A DNA stretch of 32,721 nucleotides from Nostoc sp. TH1S01 (lineage in GTDB: Bacteria; Cyanobacteriota; Cyanobacteriia; Cyanobacteriales; Nostocaceae): the NCBI GenBank assembly GCA_018993265.1, contig JAGKSW010000017.1, forward strand, positions 1 to 32,721, written 5' to 3'. The first letter of the stretch is position 1, and each line of letters opens with the position of its first letter. Positions 8,458 to 18,341 of this stretch are shown piece by piece. Under the pieces are notes generated by a model. It saw only the letters and a list, made by a program, of their open reading frames with translations, had not been told where the DNA came from and searched no databases. Both the position numbers and the translations under genes were made by a program.

Positions 8458-9090
8458 ATGACTGACAACCACCCCATCCGCATCTTGATAGTTGACGATC
8501 ATCCCGTCGTGCGTCAAGGTTTAGCCGCCATGATTGACCGCGAAGCAGATATGACAGTTGTTGGACAAGTTTGTAATGGATATCAAGCAGTAGAAATATT
8601 TCCCCAACTACAACCTGATGTCACCTTAATGGATTTGCGAATGCCAGAAATGGACGGCGTTGCGGCGATTACAGCTATTTGTCGGGAATTTGCCAATGCT
8701 AACATTATTGTCCTCACCACCTACGACGGCGACGAAGATATTTATCGTGGCTTGAAAGCTGGAGCAAAGGGTTATTTACTCAAAGATGCAGAACCAGATG
8801 AATTACTGTTAGCAATTCGCATCGTCAACACCGGACAAAAATACATTCCCACATCCGTCGGTGCTAAATTAGCCGAACGAGTAGGGATATTGCAACTCAG
8901 CAGTCGGGAACTAGAAGTGATGCGGCTAATGTCCACAGGGAAAACCAACCAAGAAATTGCGGCGGTATTGCAGATTTCCGAAGGCACTGTGAAATATCAC
9001 GTCAATCATATTCTCAGCAAACTGGGCGTAAGCGATCGCATCCAAGCCGTAATTACCGCCCTCAAACGTGGAATTGTCAGTTTGCAATGA
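8458..9090 (+). CDS. NarL/FixJ-family response regulator (REC + LuxR HTH)
   Basis: A 210-residue two-domain regulator. The receiver domain (7-125) has the acidic pair D13-D14, the phosphorylated aspartate D59 in TLMDLRMPEMDG, T87 and K109 in GYLLKDAEP. The LuxR-type helix-turn-helix (147-210) begins LSSRELEVMRLMSTGKTNQE and includes EGTVKYHVNHILSKLG. Phosphorylation by the adjacent triple-GAF kinase should promote dimerisation and DNA binding. The three-base gap to the kinase implies translational coupling. Target genes are not indicated by the sequence. The neighbouring divergent gene and the porin further downstream are only candidates by proximity. Confidence 0.93.
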   Translation: MTDNHPIRILIVDDHPVVRQGLAAMIDREADMTVVGQVCNGYQAVEIFPQLQPDVTLMDLRMPEMDGVAAITAICREFANANIIVLTTYDGDEDIYRGLKAGAKGYLLKDAEPDELLLAIRIVNTGQKYIPTSVGAKLAERVGILQLSSRELEVMRLMSTGKTNQEIAAVLQISEGTVKYHVNHILSKLGVSDRIQAVITALKRGIVSLQ

Positions 9091-9125
9091 ATGAAACAGA
9101 AAAAATAGCTCTTGTAGATGCCCTG

Positions 9126-9566
9126 TTAAAATGCACGGCGAACTGTATTTGTGAATGCGGTAATTGTCTCTGGAATCGCATCTGAAGAATTTATTACTGT
9201 TAGTATAATTTGAGCTTTAATTTCATCTTTAAATGCTTGACCGTTTGTATGCGAACCTGTATCTTCATTCAATAGAGATTTATCTATTACGTATGGTTTA
9301 GAAGAGCGGGGATTATTACCTGGAATAATATCAGGCTCAGAAGAGTCATTTTTAAACTTACCAGCTTTTGACTGAAATGTTCTTTTAGGAAAACTAAAAA
9401 TCTTTTTATCATTCTTTGTGCCTGGATCATCGCCTATTAATGAAATTTCTTCTTTATACTTTTGTGGACTCAATGCTTCTTCTTCCAGATTATATTTTAC
9501 CAGTACCTTCGCTTGTGTTTCATTAATAACTTCAATTGAGAGTTCAGCGTTAATAATATAACTCAT
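9126..9566 (-). CDS. Hypothetical protein, 146 aa
   Basis: I do not recognise this protein. The start is best placed at ATG 9566 (MSYIINAELSIEVINETQAK) because AAGGAG lies 7 bases upstream. The TTG two codons earlier would be only one base from that site. There is no signal peptide or membrane segment. The N-terminal 45 residues alternate polar and hydrophobic residues like beta strands. The middle (50-95) is rich in Lys, Ser, Pro and Asn and probably disordered. The C-terminus (KDEIKAQIILTVINSSDAIP) again looks ordered. It converges with the response regulator gene, 35 bases apart. No function is assigned. Confidence 0.65.
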   Translation of the reverse strand: MSYIINAELSIEVINETQAKVLVKYNLEEEALSPQKYKEEISLIGDDPGTKNDKKIFSFPKRTFQSKAGKFKNDSSEPDIIPGNNPRSSKPYVIDKSLLNEDTGSHTNGQAFKDEIKAQIILTVINSSDAIPETITAFTNTVRRAF

Positions 9567-9572
9567 AGTCAA

Positions 9573-10105
9573 GCTCCTTAATTATGAAAATAATCAATGA
9601 AATCTTGGTCATTCAAATGTCTTTATATTTCTCTTTCTTGGCTGTATTCATTCAAATTGAATTATTTGATTCTGAAGCGTAATAATTTCAAGATAACAGG
9701 CGTAGTAGGCTGTAAAAGTAATTATGGTAACAAAAACTGAATTTATTAAACATAAGAAAGCACATTGAGACCGCAGGGAAGTAGGGGCAGAGTGCAAGGG
9801 AGTAAGTTTGCAGGTTTTATTAACATGAACACTATGATGATTAGCTGAAAAAATTTTTCATTTCATACTTCACACTAGCCTTCGGCAAGCCCTTCGGGTT
9901 CAGCAGTTGCTTCAAGTCGGGGAACCCGCCCAACGCACTGCTTCACCGCTAAGAGCGTCTACATACTTCATACTTTTTCCACTAGCCAAAAGTTAAGGTC
10001 ATATCCCTATCTCTTAGTTAGTCATCAACTCACCTTGTGGTCTATGTAAAACTTCAACTTTGGCCTAGGGACAAATGTTAGCCGATTTTATAAAGTAATA
10101 GCAAT
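9573..10105. other. Intergenic region upstream of the porin gene
   Basis: A gap of about 530 bases between the divergent unknown gene and the porin. I see no coding sequence. It contains a dispersed repeat with STRR-like fragments (9860-9972). The porin promoter should lie in the last 100 bases, but I see no clear motif. Confidence 0.6.
9860..9972. repeat. Dispersed repeat flanked by TACTTCATA fragments
   Basis: The core (9877-9955: GCCTTCGGCAAGCCCTTCGG, then GTTCAGCAGTTGCTTCAAG and GGGGAACCCGCCC) is related in reverse orientation to 2758-2806. On both sides are heptamer-like fragments (TTTCATACTTCACAC and CATACTTCATACTTT) of the same STRR family that forms the array at 18286-18341. Confidence 0.55.
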
Positions 10106-10162
10106 TTGAAATCTGTTGGTTCTGCGCCAGTTTTATTGAGATCACGTCGTGCTAATTCTGCA

Positions 10163-11737
10163 ATGCTCAAACTTATGACGTTGTTACTAGTCAGCAGCAT
10201 GACTGTGATGGCTAATGTAACCATTTCCTCTGCCTTACCGCCTATAGAAGCATCTGATATTGAAAATTTCGCAGAGCCGAATATTTTAGAGCAAATCCCG
10301 ACTGTTAGCCAATTCGCAGATGTGCAACCTACAGACTGGGCTTTTGTGGCACTGCGATCGCTCGTTGAAAAATATGGCATCATTTCTGGTTATCCTGATG
10401 GAACATATCGAGGTAATCGGGCGATGAGTCGATATGAATTTGTTGCGGGTTTAAATCTTGCCCTCGCACAAATTCATCAACTCATCGCGGCGGGTGATAA
10501 CGTTTCCCCAGAAGACTTGACATTATTACAAAAACTCCAAACAGAATTTGCGGCAGAATTAACCACCTTGCGATCGCAAGTTGAGCAGTTGGAGGCGCAA
10601 ACAACTGTATTAGCATCCCAGCAGTTTTCTACAACCACAAGACTATCAACCCAAGTAATCATCGCTGGGAATGCAGGCGGATATACAGGCGATCGCATTA
10701 TTGCCCCTAGAGGTGCTGTAATTACCGAAAATCAACCAAATGCCACCATAATCTACCGAGTTAGCCTTAATTTCAACACCAGTTTTACAGGTAAAGACTT
10801 ATTACAGGTACGCTTAGTAACTGGTAGCGGTAGTGCTGATGACAACACAGCAGGTTTTTTAGAACCAAATTTAGGAAGTACTCTAGAGTTTTCCATCCCT
10901 GGTAGAAATAACCAAATCAGCCTAGCGCGTCTTTATTACACTTTCCCCCTGGCTCAAGACTTGAGTTTAACCTTGGGGCCATCAATTACCGCCCCTGATT
11001 TTGTTGATAAAAATCGCTATGCCAACCTGAGTTTTCTTGATTTTTCTACCCAAGCCTTAGTCAATAACTATGTACTGTTTCCCAGAGCCAGAGGTGCAGG
11101 TGCGTTTCTGGAGTGGAATCCAGGTGCAGGAGCTTTACATTTACGCGGAGTTTACCTTGCTGGAGATGCTAACAATACCCTACCAGAGAATTCCCAATTG
11201 TTTGGCGGTGGTAGACCACAAGACATTCGCCTGTTTCCCGTTGGGGGTGGTGGTGCGACAGGCGGTTTATTTGGCGATCCTTACCAGGGAATCATCGAAT
11301 TAGAATATGCACCGAGTCAGAGTTGGGCGCTACGTCTGCAATATGGCGGGGGCAGAATTTTTGGCAGTGATTTTGCCGCTTTCGGAGTCAATTTTGACTG
11401 GGCATTGAGTAATCGCTTGGGTGTATTTGGTCGATATGGCTATAGTTCTTACAGTAATACCACTGTTGGCAATATTCACCCAAATTATTGGATGGCAGGG
11501 TTAGCTTTTCCTAATTTATTCGTGAACCGAGCCATAGCCGGCATTGCGATCGGTCAGCCATTAATTGAAAATGCTGTGGGTAATGCAACTCAAACTAATT
11601 TTGAAGCCTTTTATAATTTCCCCCTAACAGAGCGAATCCGCATCACTCCCTTAATCCAAGTCATTACCAACCCCGGCAATCAAGATGCTAACGGCACAAT
11701 TATTAGCGGCACTATGCGAATGGTTTTATCGTTTTAA
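10163..11737 (+). CDS. SLH-domain outer-membrane porin (cyanobacterial OprB/SomB, iron-uptake-porin type)
   Basis: A cyanobacterial outer-membrane channel. From ATG 10163 the protein is 524 residues and starts with a normal signal peptide (MLKLMTLLLVSSMTVMANV). A TTG at 10106 in the same frame would add 19 residues (MKSVGSAPVLLRSRR...); neither start has a clear Shine-Dalgarno site. One SLH domain follows (FADVQPTDWAFVALRSLVEK, then GIISGYPDGTYRGNRAMSRYEFVAG), which in these porins binds periplasmic peptidoglycan-linked polymer. A short coiled coil comes next (LQKLQTEFAAELTTLRSQVE). The remainder alternates like an OprB-type beta-barrel and ends in a C-terminal Phe (RMVLSF), as outer-membrane barrels do. 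Such porins pass ions and small solutes, and some are linked to iron uptake. The ABM-domain gene follows 27 bases later and is probably cotranscribed. Confidence 0.9.
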   Translation: MLKLMTLLLVSSMTVMANVTISSALPPIEASDIENFAEPNILEQIPTVSQFADVQPTDWAFVALRSLVEKYGIISGYPDGTYRGNRAMSRYEFVAGLNLALAQIHQLIAAGDNVSPEDLTLLQKLQTEFAAELTTLRSQVEQLEAQTTVLASQQFSTTTRLSTQVIIAGNAGGYTGDRIIAPRGAVITENQPNATIIYRVSLNFNTSFTGKDLLQVRLVTGSGSADDNTAGFLEPNLGSTLEFSIPGRNNQISLARLYYTFPLAQDLSLTLGPSITAPDFVDKNRYANLSFLDFSTQALVNNYVLFPRARGAGAFLEWNPGAGALHLRGVYLAGDANNTLPENSQLFGGGRPQDIRLFPVGGGGATGGLFGDPYQGIIELEYAPSQSWALRLQYGGGRIFGSDFAAFGVNFDWALSNRLGVFGRYGYSSYSNTTVGNIHPNYWMAGLAFPNLFVNRAIAGIAIGQPLIENAVGNATQTNFEAFYNFPLTERIRITPLIQVITNPGNQDANGTIISGTMRMVLSF

Positions 11738-11764
11738 CCTTTTTCTTGATGACAAATACAGCCT

Positions 11765-12334
11765 ATGAAAGTACCATGTCAATACCCATCTCCTGGTGTA
11801 ATTGCGATCGCTCGTCGTGTCAAACCAGGATTAGAAGAAGCTTTTGAGGAAGCGACTAAAGGCGTGATTCTAGCAGCCAGCACCTTTCCCGGCTATATGG
11901 GGAGTGATGTGTTATATCCGCTAACGAAAAAAGGCGAGTGGCAGTTAATTTTGCGGTTTGACACAGCTAAACATTTACAAGAGTGGGAAGAATCGGTGAT
12001 TTGTCAAGGTTGGATTGCTCGCGCGGAAGCTCTCACAGTAGATGGAGCTAAAGTTATGCGCGTCAATAGCCTAGAAGCTTGGTTTGCTCTCCCAGAACTC
12101 CCCAACGCCTTACCGCCCCCTAAATGGAAAACTGCGATCGTCAGCGCAGTCGGTCTTTATCCCGTGATTTCGATTCTGCCGAATTTTCTCCGACCAATTA
12201 CCAGTGGGCTACCTGTTTGGATAGCTAGTTTGGTGAACATTAGCATCATGATGCCCTTGATGACTTGGGTGATTATGCCCCAGGTAACTCGTTTATTTAA
12301 AGGTTGGCTTTATCCATCTAAAAGTAAGAAGTAG
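11765..12334 (+). CDS. Antibiotic-biosynthesis-monooxygenase (ABM) domain membrane protein
   Basis: A 189-residue protein in two parts. Residues 10-100 have the ABM dimeric alpha-beta barrel pattern (IAIARRVKPGLEEAFEEATK, then FPGYMGSDVLYP and WQLILRFDTAKHLQEWEES). This fold is shared by quinol-type monooxygenases and heme-degrading enzymes. Residues 122-180 contain two likely membrane helices (TAIVSAVGLYPVISILPNF and PVWIASLVNISIMMPLMTW). ABM proteins with this C-terminal helical pair occur across bacteria, but their substrate is mostly unknown. I do not see the Asn/Trp/His set that would mark a heme oxygenase with confidence. The gene is 27 bases downstream of the porin, suggesting an operon. 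A link to iron or heme handling is possible but is inference. Confidence 0.75.
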   Translation: MKVPCQYPSPGVIAIARRVKPGLEEAFEEATKGVILAASTFPGYMGSDVLYPLTKKGEWQLILRFDTAKHLQEWEESVICQGWIARAEALTVDGAKVMRVNSLEAWFALPELPNALPPPKWKTAIVSAVGLYPVISILPNFLRPITSGLPVWIASLVNISIMMPLMTWVIMPQVTRLFKGWLYPSKSKK

Positions 12335-12558
12335 TACAGCAGTCGAAGCATAGAAGAGAAAGTTTAAAAAGCACCAATCCCAGGTATAGTCAGACTTTTC
12401 CCTCCTGACTTGAAAGTGCTGTTAGCGGTAGCGGGGCGTTTAGCCCGTGCTGAGTTAAAAGTGCTGAGTAAAAATACTAGCGGCTCTTTCATGCTTGGCT
12501 ATGAAATAAGTTTCATTGGGACTGACTTCTACAAACAATCACAAAGGACGCAGAACAA

Positions 12559-13647
12559 ATGACTAACCATCAAGATTTATTCTCACCTATCCAGCTAGGT
12601 GACTACACATTACCCAACCGAATTGTCATGGCTCCGATGACGCGCAATCGGGCTGGGGAAGGCAATGCACCCACACCACTGAATGCTACATACTACGCTC
12701 AACGTGCCACGGCTGGGTTAATTGTCACAGAAGGTTCGCAAGTATCACCCCAAGCTCTGGGTTATCCAGCTACACCAGGAATTCACTCTCAAGCACAAAT
12801 TACAGGTTGGCAAGAAGTGACAAAAGCAGTACATAGTGCAGGTGGCAGAATCTTTTTGCAACTATGGCATACAGGACGCATTTCTCACCCTTCGTTACAA
12901 GCAGATGGCGCATTACCTGTAGCTCCTTCAGCGATCGCACCTGCTGGTAAGGCTATGACGTACACTGGTGATCAACCCTTTGTTACACCTCGCCCCTTGG
13001 ATTTAGATGAGATTCCCAGTGTGATTGATCAATTTCGTCAAGGCGCGAAGAATGCCCTAGAAGCTGGTTTTGATGGTGTGGAAATTCACGGAGCTTTTGG
13101 GTATCTAATTGATCAGTTTTTACAAGATGGTACTAATCAACGCAGCGATCGCTATGGTGGTTCTATTGAAAATCGGGCGCGCTTTCTGTTGGAAGTCACA
13201 GAAGCAGTATGTAGCGTTTGGGGTTCAGCGCGGGTAGGCGTGAAACTATCACCCAGCAACACATTTAACGATATCCATGATTCTGATCCGAAATCAACTT
13301 TCAGCTATGCGATCGCTGCCCTCAAGAACTTTAACTTAGGATATCTGCACTTAATGGAACCCACACCAGCCGATATTCGCCACGGCGGTAAACCAATTCC
13401 CGTTGCAGAATTTCGCCCTTTATATCCTGGCGTGTTGATTGCCAATGGTGGTTACGATAAACAAAAAGGTAATGCTGCGATCGCTAATGGCATTGCAGAT
13501 TTAATTTCCTTTGGTGCATTATTTCTCGCCAATCCCGACTTACCTAAACGTTTAAAATTAGATGCACCCCTAAATCAAGGCGATCGCAATACCTACTATG
13601 GTGGTGATGAAAAAGGTTATACAGACTATCCGTTTTTGCCTTCTTAG
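12559..13647 (+). CDS. Old Yellow Enzyme family ene-reductase (NemA/OPR-like), atypical active site
   Basis: A 362-residue FMN-dependent NAD(P)H alkene reductase. Family landmarks are NRIVMAPMTRNRAGEGNAPT, QLWHTGRISHPS, DQFLQDGTNQRSDRYGGSIE and GVLIANGGYDKQKG, giving the usual TIM barrel with FMN at the C-terminal ends of the strands. In the substrate-binding motif the normal His-x-x-Asn/His is here H177-G-A-F180, with the proton-donor Tyr kept at Y182. Phe at that position removes one of the two groups that hydrogen-bond the carbonyl or nitro oxygen, so substrate range may be altered. A purine-rich AAAGGA stretch lies about 11 bases before the ATG. Monocistronic by context, it ends in a hairpin shared with the convergent MFS gene. 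Confidence 0.92.
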   Translation: MTNHQDLFSPIQLGDYTLPNRIVMAPMTRNRAGEGNAPTPLNATYYAQRATAGLIVTEGSQVSPQALGYPATPGIHSQAQITGWQEVTKAVHSAGGRIFLQLWHTGRISHPSLQADGALPVAPSAIAPAGKAMTYTGDQPFVTPRPLDLDEIPSVIDQFRQGAKNALEAGFDGVEIHGAFGYLIDQFLQDGTNQRSDRYGGSIENRARFLLEVTEAVCSVWGSARVGVKLSPSNTFNDIHDSDPKSTFSYAIAALKNFNLGYLHLMEPTPADIRHGGKPIPVAEFRPLYPGVLIANGGYDKQKGNAAIANGIADLISFGALFLANPDLPKRLKLDAPLNQGDRNTYYGGDEKGYTDYPFLPS

Positions 13648-13676
13648 TGCTGAGTACTTTTTTCTGACTCAGCACT
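13646..13676. terminator. Bidirectional terminator between convergent OYE and MFS genes
   Basis: AGTGCTGAGT (13646-13655) pairs perfectly with ACTCAGCACT (13667-13676) around a loop that contains TTTTTT. The left arm overlaps the OYE stop codon (13645-13647). The hairpin lies between the ends of two convergent genes and can serve both. T-runs outside the stem are short, so efficiency is uncertain. Confidence 0.6.
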
Positions 13677-13685
13677 TTCTCAACC

Positions 13686-14930
13686 TCAATTAGCTTGACT
13701 AATCGTAGAACCAGAAAAGCTCCGTTTGAGCATAAACACAGCTAATACAATTCCTAAAATTGCCAGTGCGGTAGTAGGGTAGAAGAAAACTGTATAACTG
13801 CCAAAGATATCTCGAATTCTTCCAGCTAACAAAGTTCCACCTAATGCACCTGCACCGTAAGCTGTGAAAACGAGACCATAATTTTTGGCATAGTCTGCTG
13901 ATGAGAACAAAATTAAGGTGGTAGTGGGAGCGATCGCTAACCAGCCACCAAAAGAAAAATAAAATAGGGCAAAAGCTATTAAATAAGTAGCTACAGTACC
14001 CTGACCAGCTTTTAGCATCATCAGCGAAGCAATTAATACTAAAGTAAAAGAAACAATTGCTGCCAATTTTGGGCTAAAACGGTCAGTAAACCAACCAAAG
14101 AATAACCTGCCTAAAGCATTAAACACAGCAAATAAAGAAACTGTAGCTGCGGCTGTAGTTGCATCTAATTTAATGATTTCTTGAGCTAACGGGCTAGAAA
14201 TACCAATTGCAGCCAATCCAGAGAATGTGCCGATGGTGTAGCATAGCCACAAACCGTAAAAAGCTGGTGCTTGCAATATTGTCTCTGAACTGTTGACAGA
14301 TGTACTTCCCGAAACTGCAACATGGGGATTCCAACCTGCGGGTTTCCAATCTGGGGGAGGTGTTTTTAAGACAGTGGCGATCGCTAAAATAATCAGTGTA
14401 AAAGTTATACCTAAAATTACAAAAGTTTGCCGTACTCCGTAAGCATCAATCAGTGATTTCGCCAAAGGTGCGGTAATTAACGGCGACAGTCCAAACCCAA
14501 TCACAGTTAAACCCACTGCAATACCTTTCTTATCAGGAAACCACTTAGCTATGACAGCCAATGGTACACCATAAACTATACCTACACCCGCACCAGCGAT
14601 CGCACCGTAGGTAATAGCCAGTAGTTGTAAATTACCATTCAAACTAGACAAGATATAACCCAGTCCCATAATTACACCACCAACTGCGGTAATCATCCGA
14701 GAACCGAAGCGGTTGATGTAAAAGCCAGTAATAGGCATCAATATGGCAAACATGATTAACAAAACCGTAAATGGCAACAAACTTTCTGTTGCATTGATAT
14801 TCAGTAATTTCTCTAAAGGTTTTCTAAAAATACTCCATGAATAAACAGTGCCAAGGCAGAGTAAAACAATTGCACCCAGCGGGATCAGCAACCATCTGCC
14901 TTTTTCTACAGGCATACCAAAAAGCCGCAT
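13686..14930 (-). CDS. MFS transporter, oxalate/formate antiporter (OFA) family
   Basis: A 414-residue inner-membrane carrier with about 12 hydrophobic helices. The N-terminal half has the OFA pattern: GRWLLIPLGAIVLLCLGTVY, followed by WSIFRKPL, GFYINRFGSRM between helices 2 and 3, and GAGVGIVYGVPLAVIAKWFP with DKKGIAVG. The second half repeats the MFS loop as GRLFFGWFTDRFSPK. OFA relatives exchange small monocarboxylates or dicarboxylates (oxalate, formate, lactate), but the substrate cannot be read from the sequence. It is divergent from the CDF exporter gene (189-base gap) and convergent with OYE, so probably transcribed alone. Confidence 0.85.
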   Translation of the reverse strand: MRLFGMPVEKGRWLLIPLGAIVLLCLGTVYSWSIFRKPLEKLLNINATESLLPFTVLLIMFAILMPITGFYINRFGSRMITAVGGVIMGLGYILSSLNGNLQLLAITYGAIAGAGVGIVYGVPLAVIAKWFPDKKGIAVGLTVIGFGLSPLITAPLAKSLIDAYGVRQTFVILGITFTLIILAIATVLKTPPPDWKPAGWNPHVAVSGSTSVNSSETILQAPAFYGLWLCYTIGTFSGLAAIGISSPLAQEIIKLDATTAAATVSLFAVFNALGRLFFGWFTDRFSPKLAAIVSFTLVLIASLMMLKAGQGTVATYLIAFALFYFSFGGWLAIAPTTTLILFSSADYAKNYGLVFTAYGAGALGGTLLAGRIRDIFGSYTVFFYPTTALAILGIVLAVFMLKRSFSGSTISQAN

Positions 14931-15119
14931 ATATTACATCTATCCTGTGAAATTAATTTTTCCACAGTATCTCACTTTTTGGACTTGATAATAATTTGCA
15001 TGAATACTTCTCAAACCAACTCCTAGCCTGTGTTTAAAAAAACCTAAAAGTCTGAAGATAGATAAAATTAACAGCTAAATTTGTTACTGTTACGTAGAAA
15101 TCACAGTTGAGTAGTTTGA

Positions 15120-16031
15120 ATGAGTAGCCAAACAGCCCGCTCCTACGCTTTTTTATCAATCGCAGCAGCAGTTGTAACTATTGGTTTAAAGTTTGGAGCT
15201 TACCTACTCACAGGTTCAGTCGGGCTACTTTCTGATGCCATAGAATCATGTGTAAATCTGGTGGCTGCACTAGTGGCATTATGGGCATTGACTTATGCAG
15301 CTAAACCAGCCGATGCCGAACATACCTTTGGGCATTCTAAAGCTGAGTATTTTTCAAGCGGCGCTGAAGGTGCATTGATTGTAGTAGCAGCTATTAGTAT
15401 TGCCCTAGAAGCTTGGGGAAGATTGCTGCATCCAGAACCACTGACTCAACTGGGATTAGGGCTAGTGCTGTCATTATTAGCCACAGCGGTGAATGGTGTG
15501 GTAGCTGTTGTCTTACTCAAAGCCGGAAAACGCTTACGTTCAATTACCTTGCGAGCAGATGCTCACCACTTATTAACTGATGTCTGGACTTCTGGTGGTG
15601 TGATACTAGGAATTTTTCTGGTGCAGGTAACGGGTTGGTTGATACTTGACCCCATCATTGCCTTATTGGTAGCAGTTAATATTGTTTGGGCAGGATTTAA
15701 TTTACTGCGGGAAACCTTTTTTGGACTATTGGACACAGCTTTACCCAAAAAAGAACAGGAGATTATTCGGCAGATATTTAGTGAATACGAACATCAAAAT
15801 ATCCAGTTCCATGCCATGCGCTCTCGGTTAGCGGGAACGCGTCGCTTTATATCCTTTCACGTATTAGTACCGGGAGCTTGGACAGTGCGTCAAGGACATG
15901 ATTTATGTGAAGAAATTGAGCTGAAAATTATTCAAGCACTGCCAGGAAGTAGCATTATCACTCACCTTGAACCTGTAGAAGACCCTGCATCTTGGAATGA
16001 TATGGAATTAGAGCGTTTCAGTCAGCAGTAA
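15120..16031 (+). CDS. Cation diffusion facilitator (CDF) family metal exporter
   Basis: A 303-residue protein with six predicted membrane helices and a cytoplasmic C-terminal domain of about 95 residues, the standard CDF layout. Helix 2 carries the family signature GLLSDAIESCVNLVAALVAL, the following loop HTFGHSKAEYF, and helix 5 RADAHHLLTDVW with the His-x3-Asp metal pair. In helix 2 the positions that are usually Asp/His-x3-Asp read E42-x3-N46, so metal preference may differ from classical zinc exporters. The C-terminal domain (FHAMRSRLAGTRRFISFHV, HDLCEEIELKI) resembles the ferredoxin-like dimerisation domain. Its role is likely proton-coupled efflux of a divalent metal from the cytoplasm. 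Start ATG 15120. Confidence 0.88.
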   Translation: MSSQTARSYAFLSIAAAVVTIGLKFGAYLLTGSVGLLSDAIESCVNLVAALVALWALTYAAKPADAEHTFGHSKAEYFSSGAEGALIVVAAISIALEAWGRLLHPEPLTQLGLGLVLSLLATAVNGVVAVVLLKAGKRLRSITLRADAHHLLTDVWTSGGVILGIFLVQVTGWLILDPIIALLVAVNIVWAGFNLLRETFFGLLDTALPKKEQEIIRQIFSEYEHQNIQFHAMRSRLAGTRRFISFHVLVPGAWTVRQGHDLCEEIELKIIQALPGSSIITHLEPVEDPASWNDMELERFSQQ

Positions 16032-16123
16032 AGCGATTCACGATTTGAATAAGAATCCAGAAGTCAGAATTCAGGAGTCAGAACACTCTTCGTGGGGGAT
16101 TCAGACCCGCCACTAATTGTAGA

Positions 16124-16146
16124 CCGCTAAATTTTTAATTTAGCGG
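16124..16146. repeat. Perfect hairpin within a dispersed repeat
   Basis: CCGCTAAATT pairs with AATTTAGCGG around TTT, and surrounding AGACC...GGGTCT adds more pairing. It belongs to a longer repeat-like tract (about 16090-16160, with ACCCGCCACTAATTG and TTAAACCCG). It lies between the CDF gene and the truncated phosphoesterase remnant and may mark the junction where that gene was cut. Confidence 0.6.
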
Positions 16147-16163
16147 GGGTCTTAAACCCGTTC

Positions 16164-16418
16164 ATTCTTACTTTCCGAAAACCTGTTACCTATGTGCATG
16201 GTGATTCGCACTACTTCCGCATGGACAAGCCATTCCTAGATGCTCAAGGTAGACGGCTCGAACACTTCACTCGTGTTGAGACATTTGACGACAATCAAGG
16301 AAACGGCACTAACGACGTACAGTGGATCAAGGTGAGCGTCAATCCCCGTAGCCGCGAGGTATTTTCATATCAACCACCGATTGTCCCCAATAATCGAGTT
16401 GCAGTTCCGGCTCCCTAA
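16164..16418 (+). pseudogene. C-terminal remnant of a metallophosphoesterase-like protein
   Basis: The frame ending at 16418 reads ...TFRKPVTYVHGDSHYFRMDK, then HFTRVETFDDN and VQWIKVSVNPRSREVFSYQP. From memory of the family this resembles the last 75-80 residues of calcineurin-like metallophosphoesterases, which end with a VHGDSHYF motif and an FTRVE...VNP..P strand pattern. The similarity begins upstream of the first usable start (GTG 16194) and the catalytic N-terminal domain is absent. Folded repeat DNA lies immediately upstream. I read it as a decayed, 5'-truncated gene. A short expressed peptide from GTG 16194 (74 aa) cannot be excluded but would lack the active site. Confidence 0.6.
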
Positions 16419-18246
<1,828 letters not shown>

Positions 18247-18267
18247 ATAAAGGCTGAAGTCTGAAGG

Positions 18268-18341
18268 ATGAAGTATGAAATGTTAACTTCATACTTCATA
18301 CTCCGTACTTCATACTTCATACTTTACACTTCATACTTTCT
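18268..18341 (+). repeat. STRR heptamer array and perfect hairpin directly before atpC
   Basis: Eight consecutive heptamers (18286-18341) of the form ACTTCAT, with variants ACTCCGT, ACTTTAC and ACTTTCT, run in exact register up to the base before the atpC ATG. Upstream, ATGAAGTATGAA (18268-18279) pairs perfectly with TTCATACTTCAT (18288-18299) over an 8-base loop. Short tandemly repeated repetitive (STRR) heptamers are known from heterocystous cyanobacteria. Here the array replaces any recognisable Shine-Dalgarno sequence for atpC. Confidence 0.9.

Noticed and set aside
18286-18341. Possible CRISPR or direct-repeat origin
   Set aside because: Seven-base units without spacers fit STRR. No replication genes are nearby.
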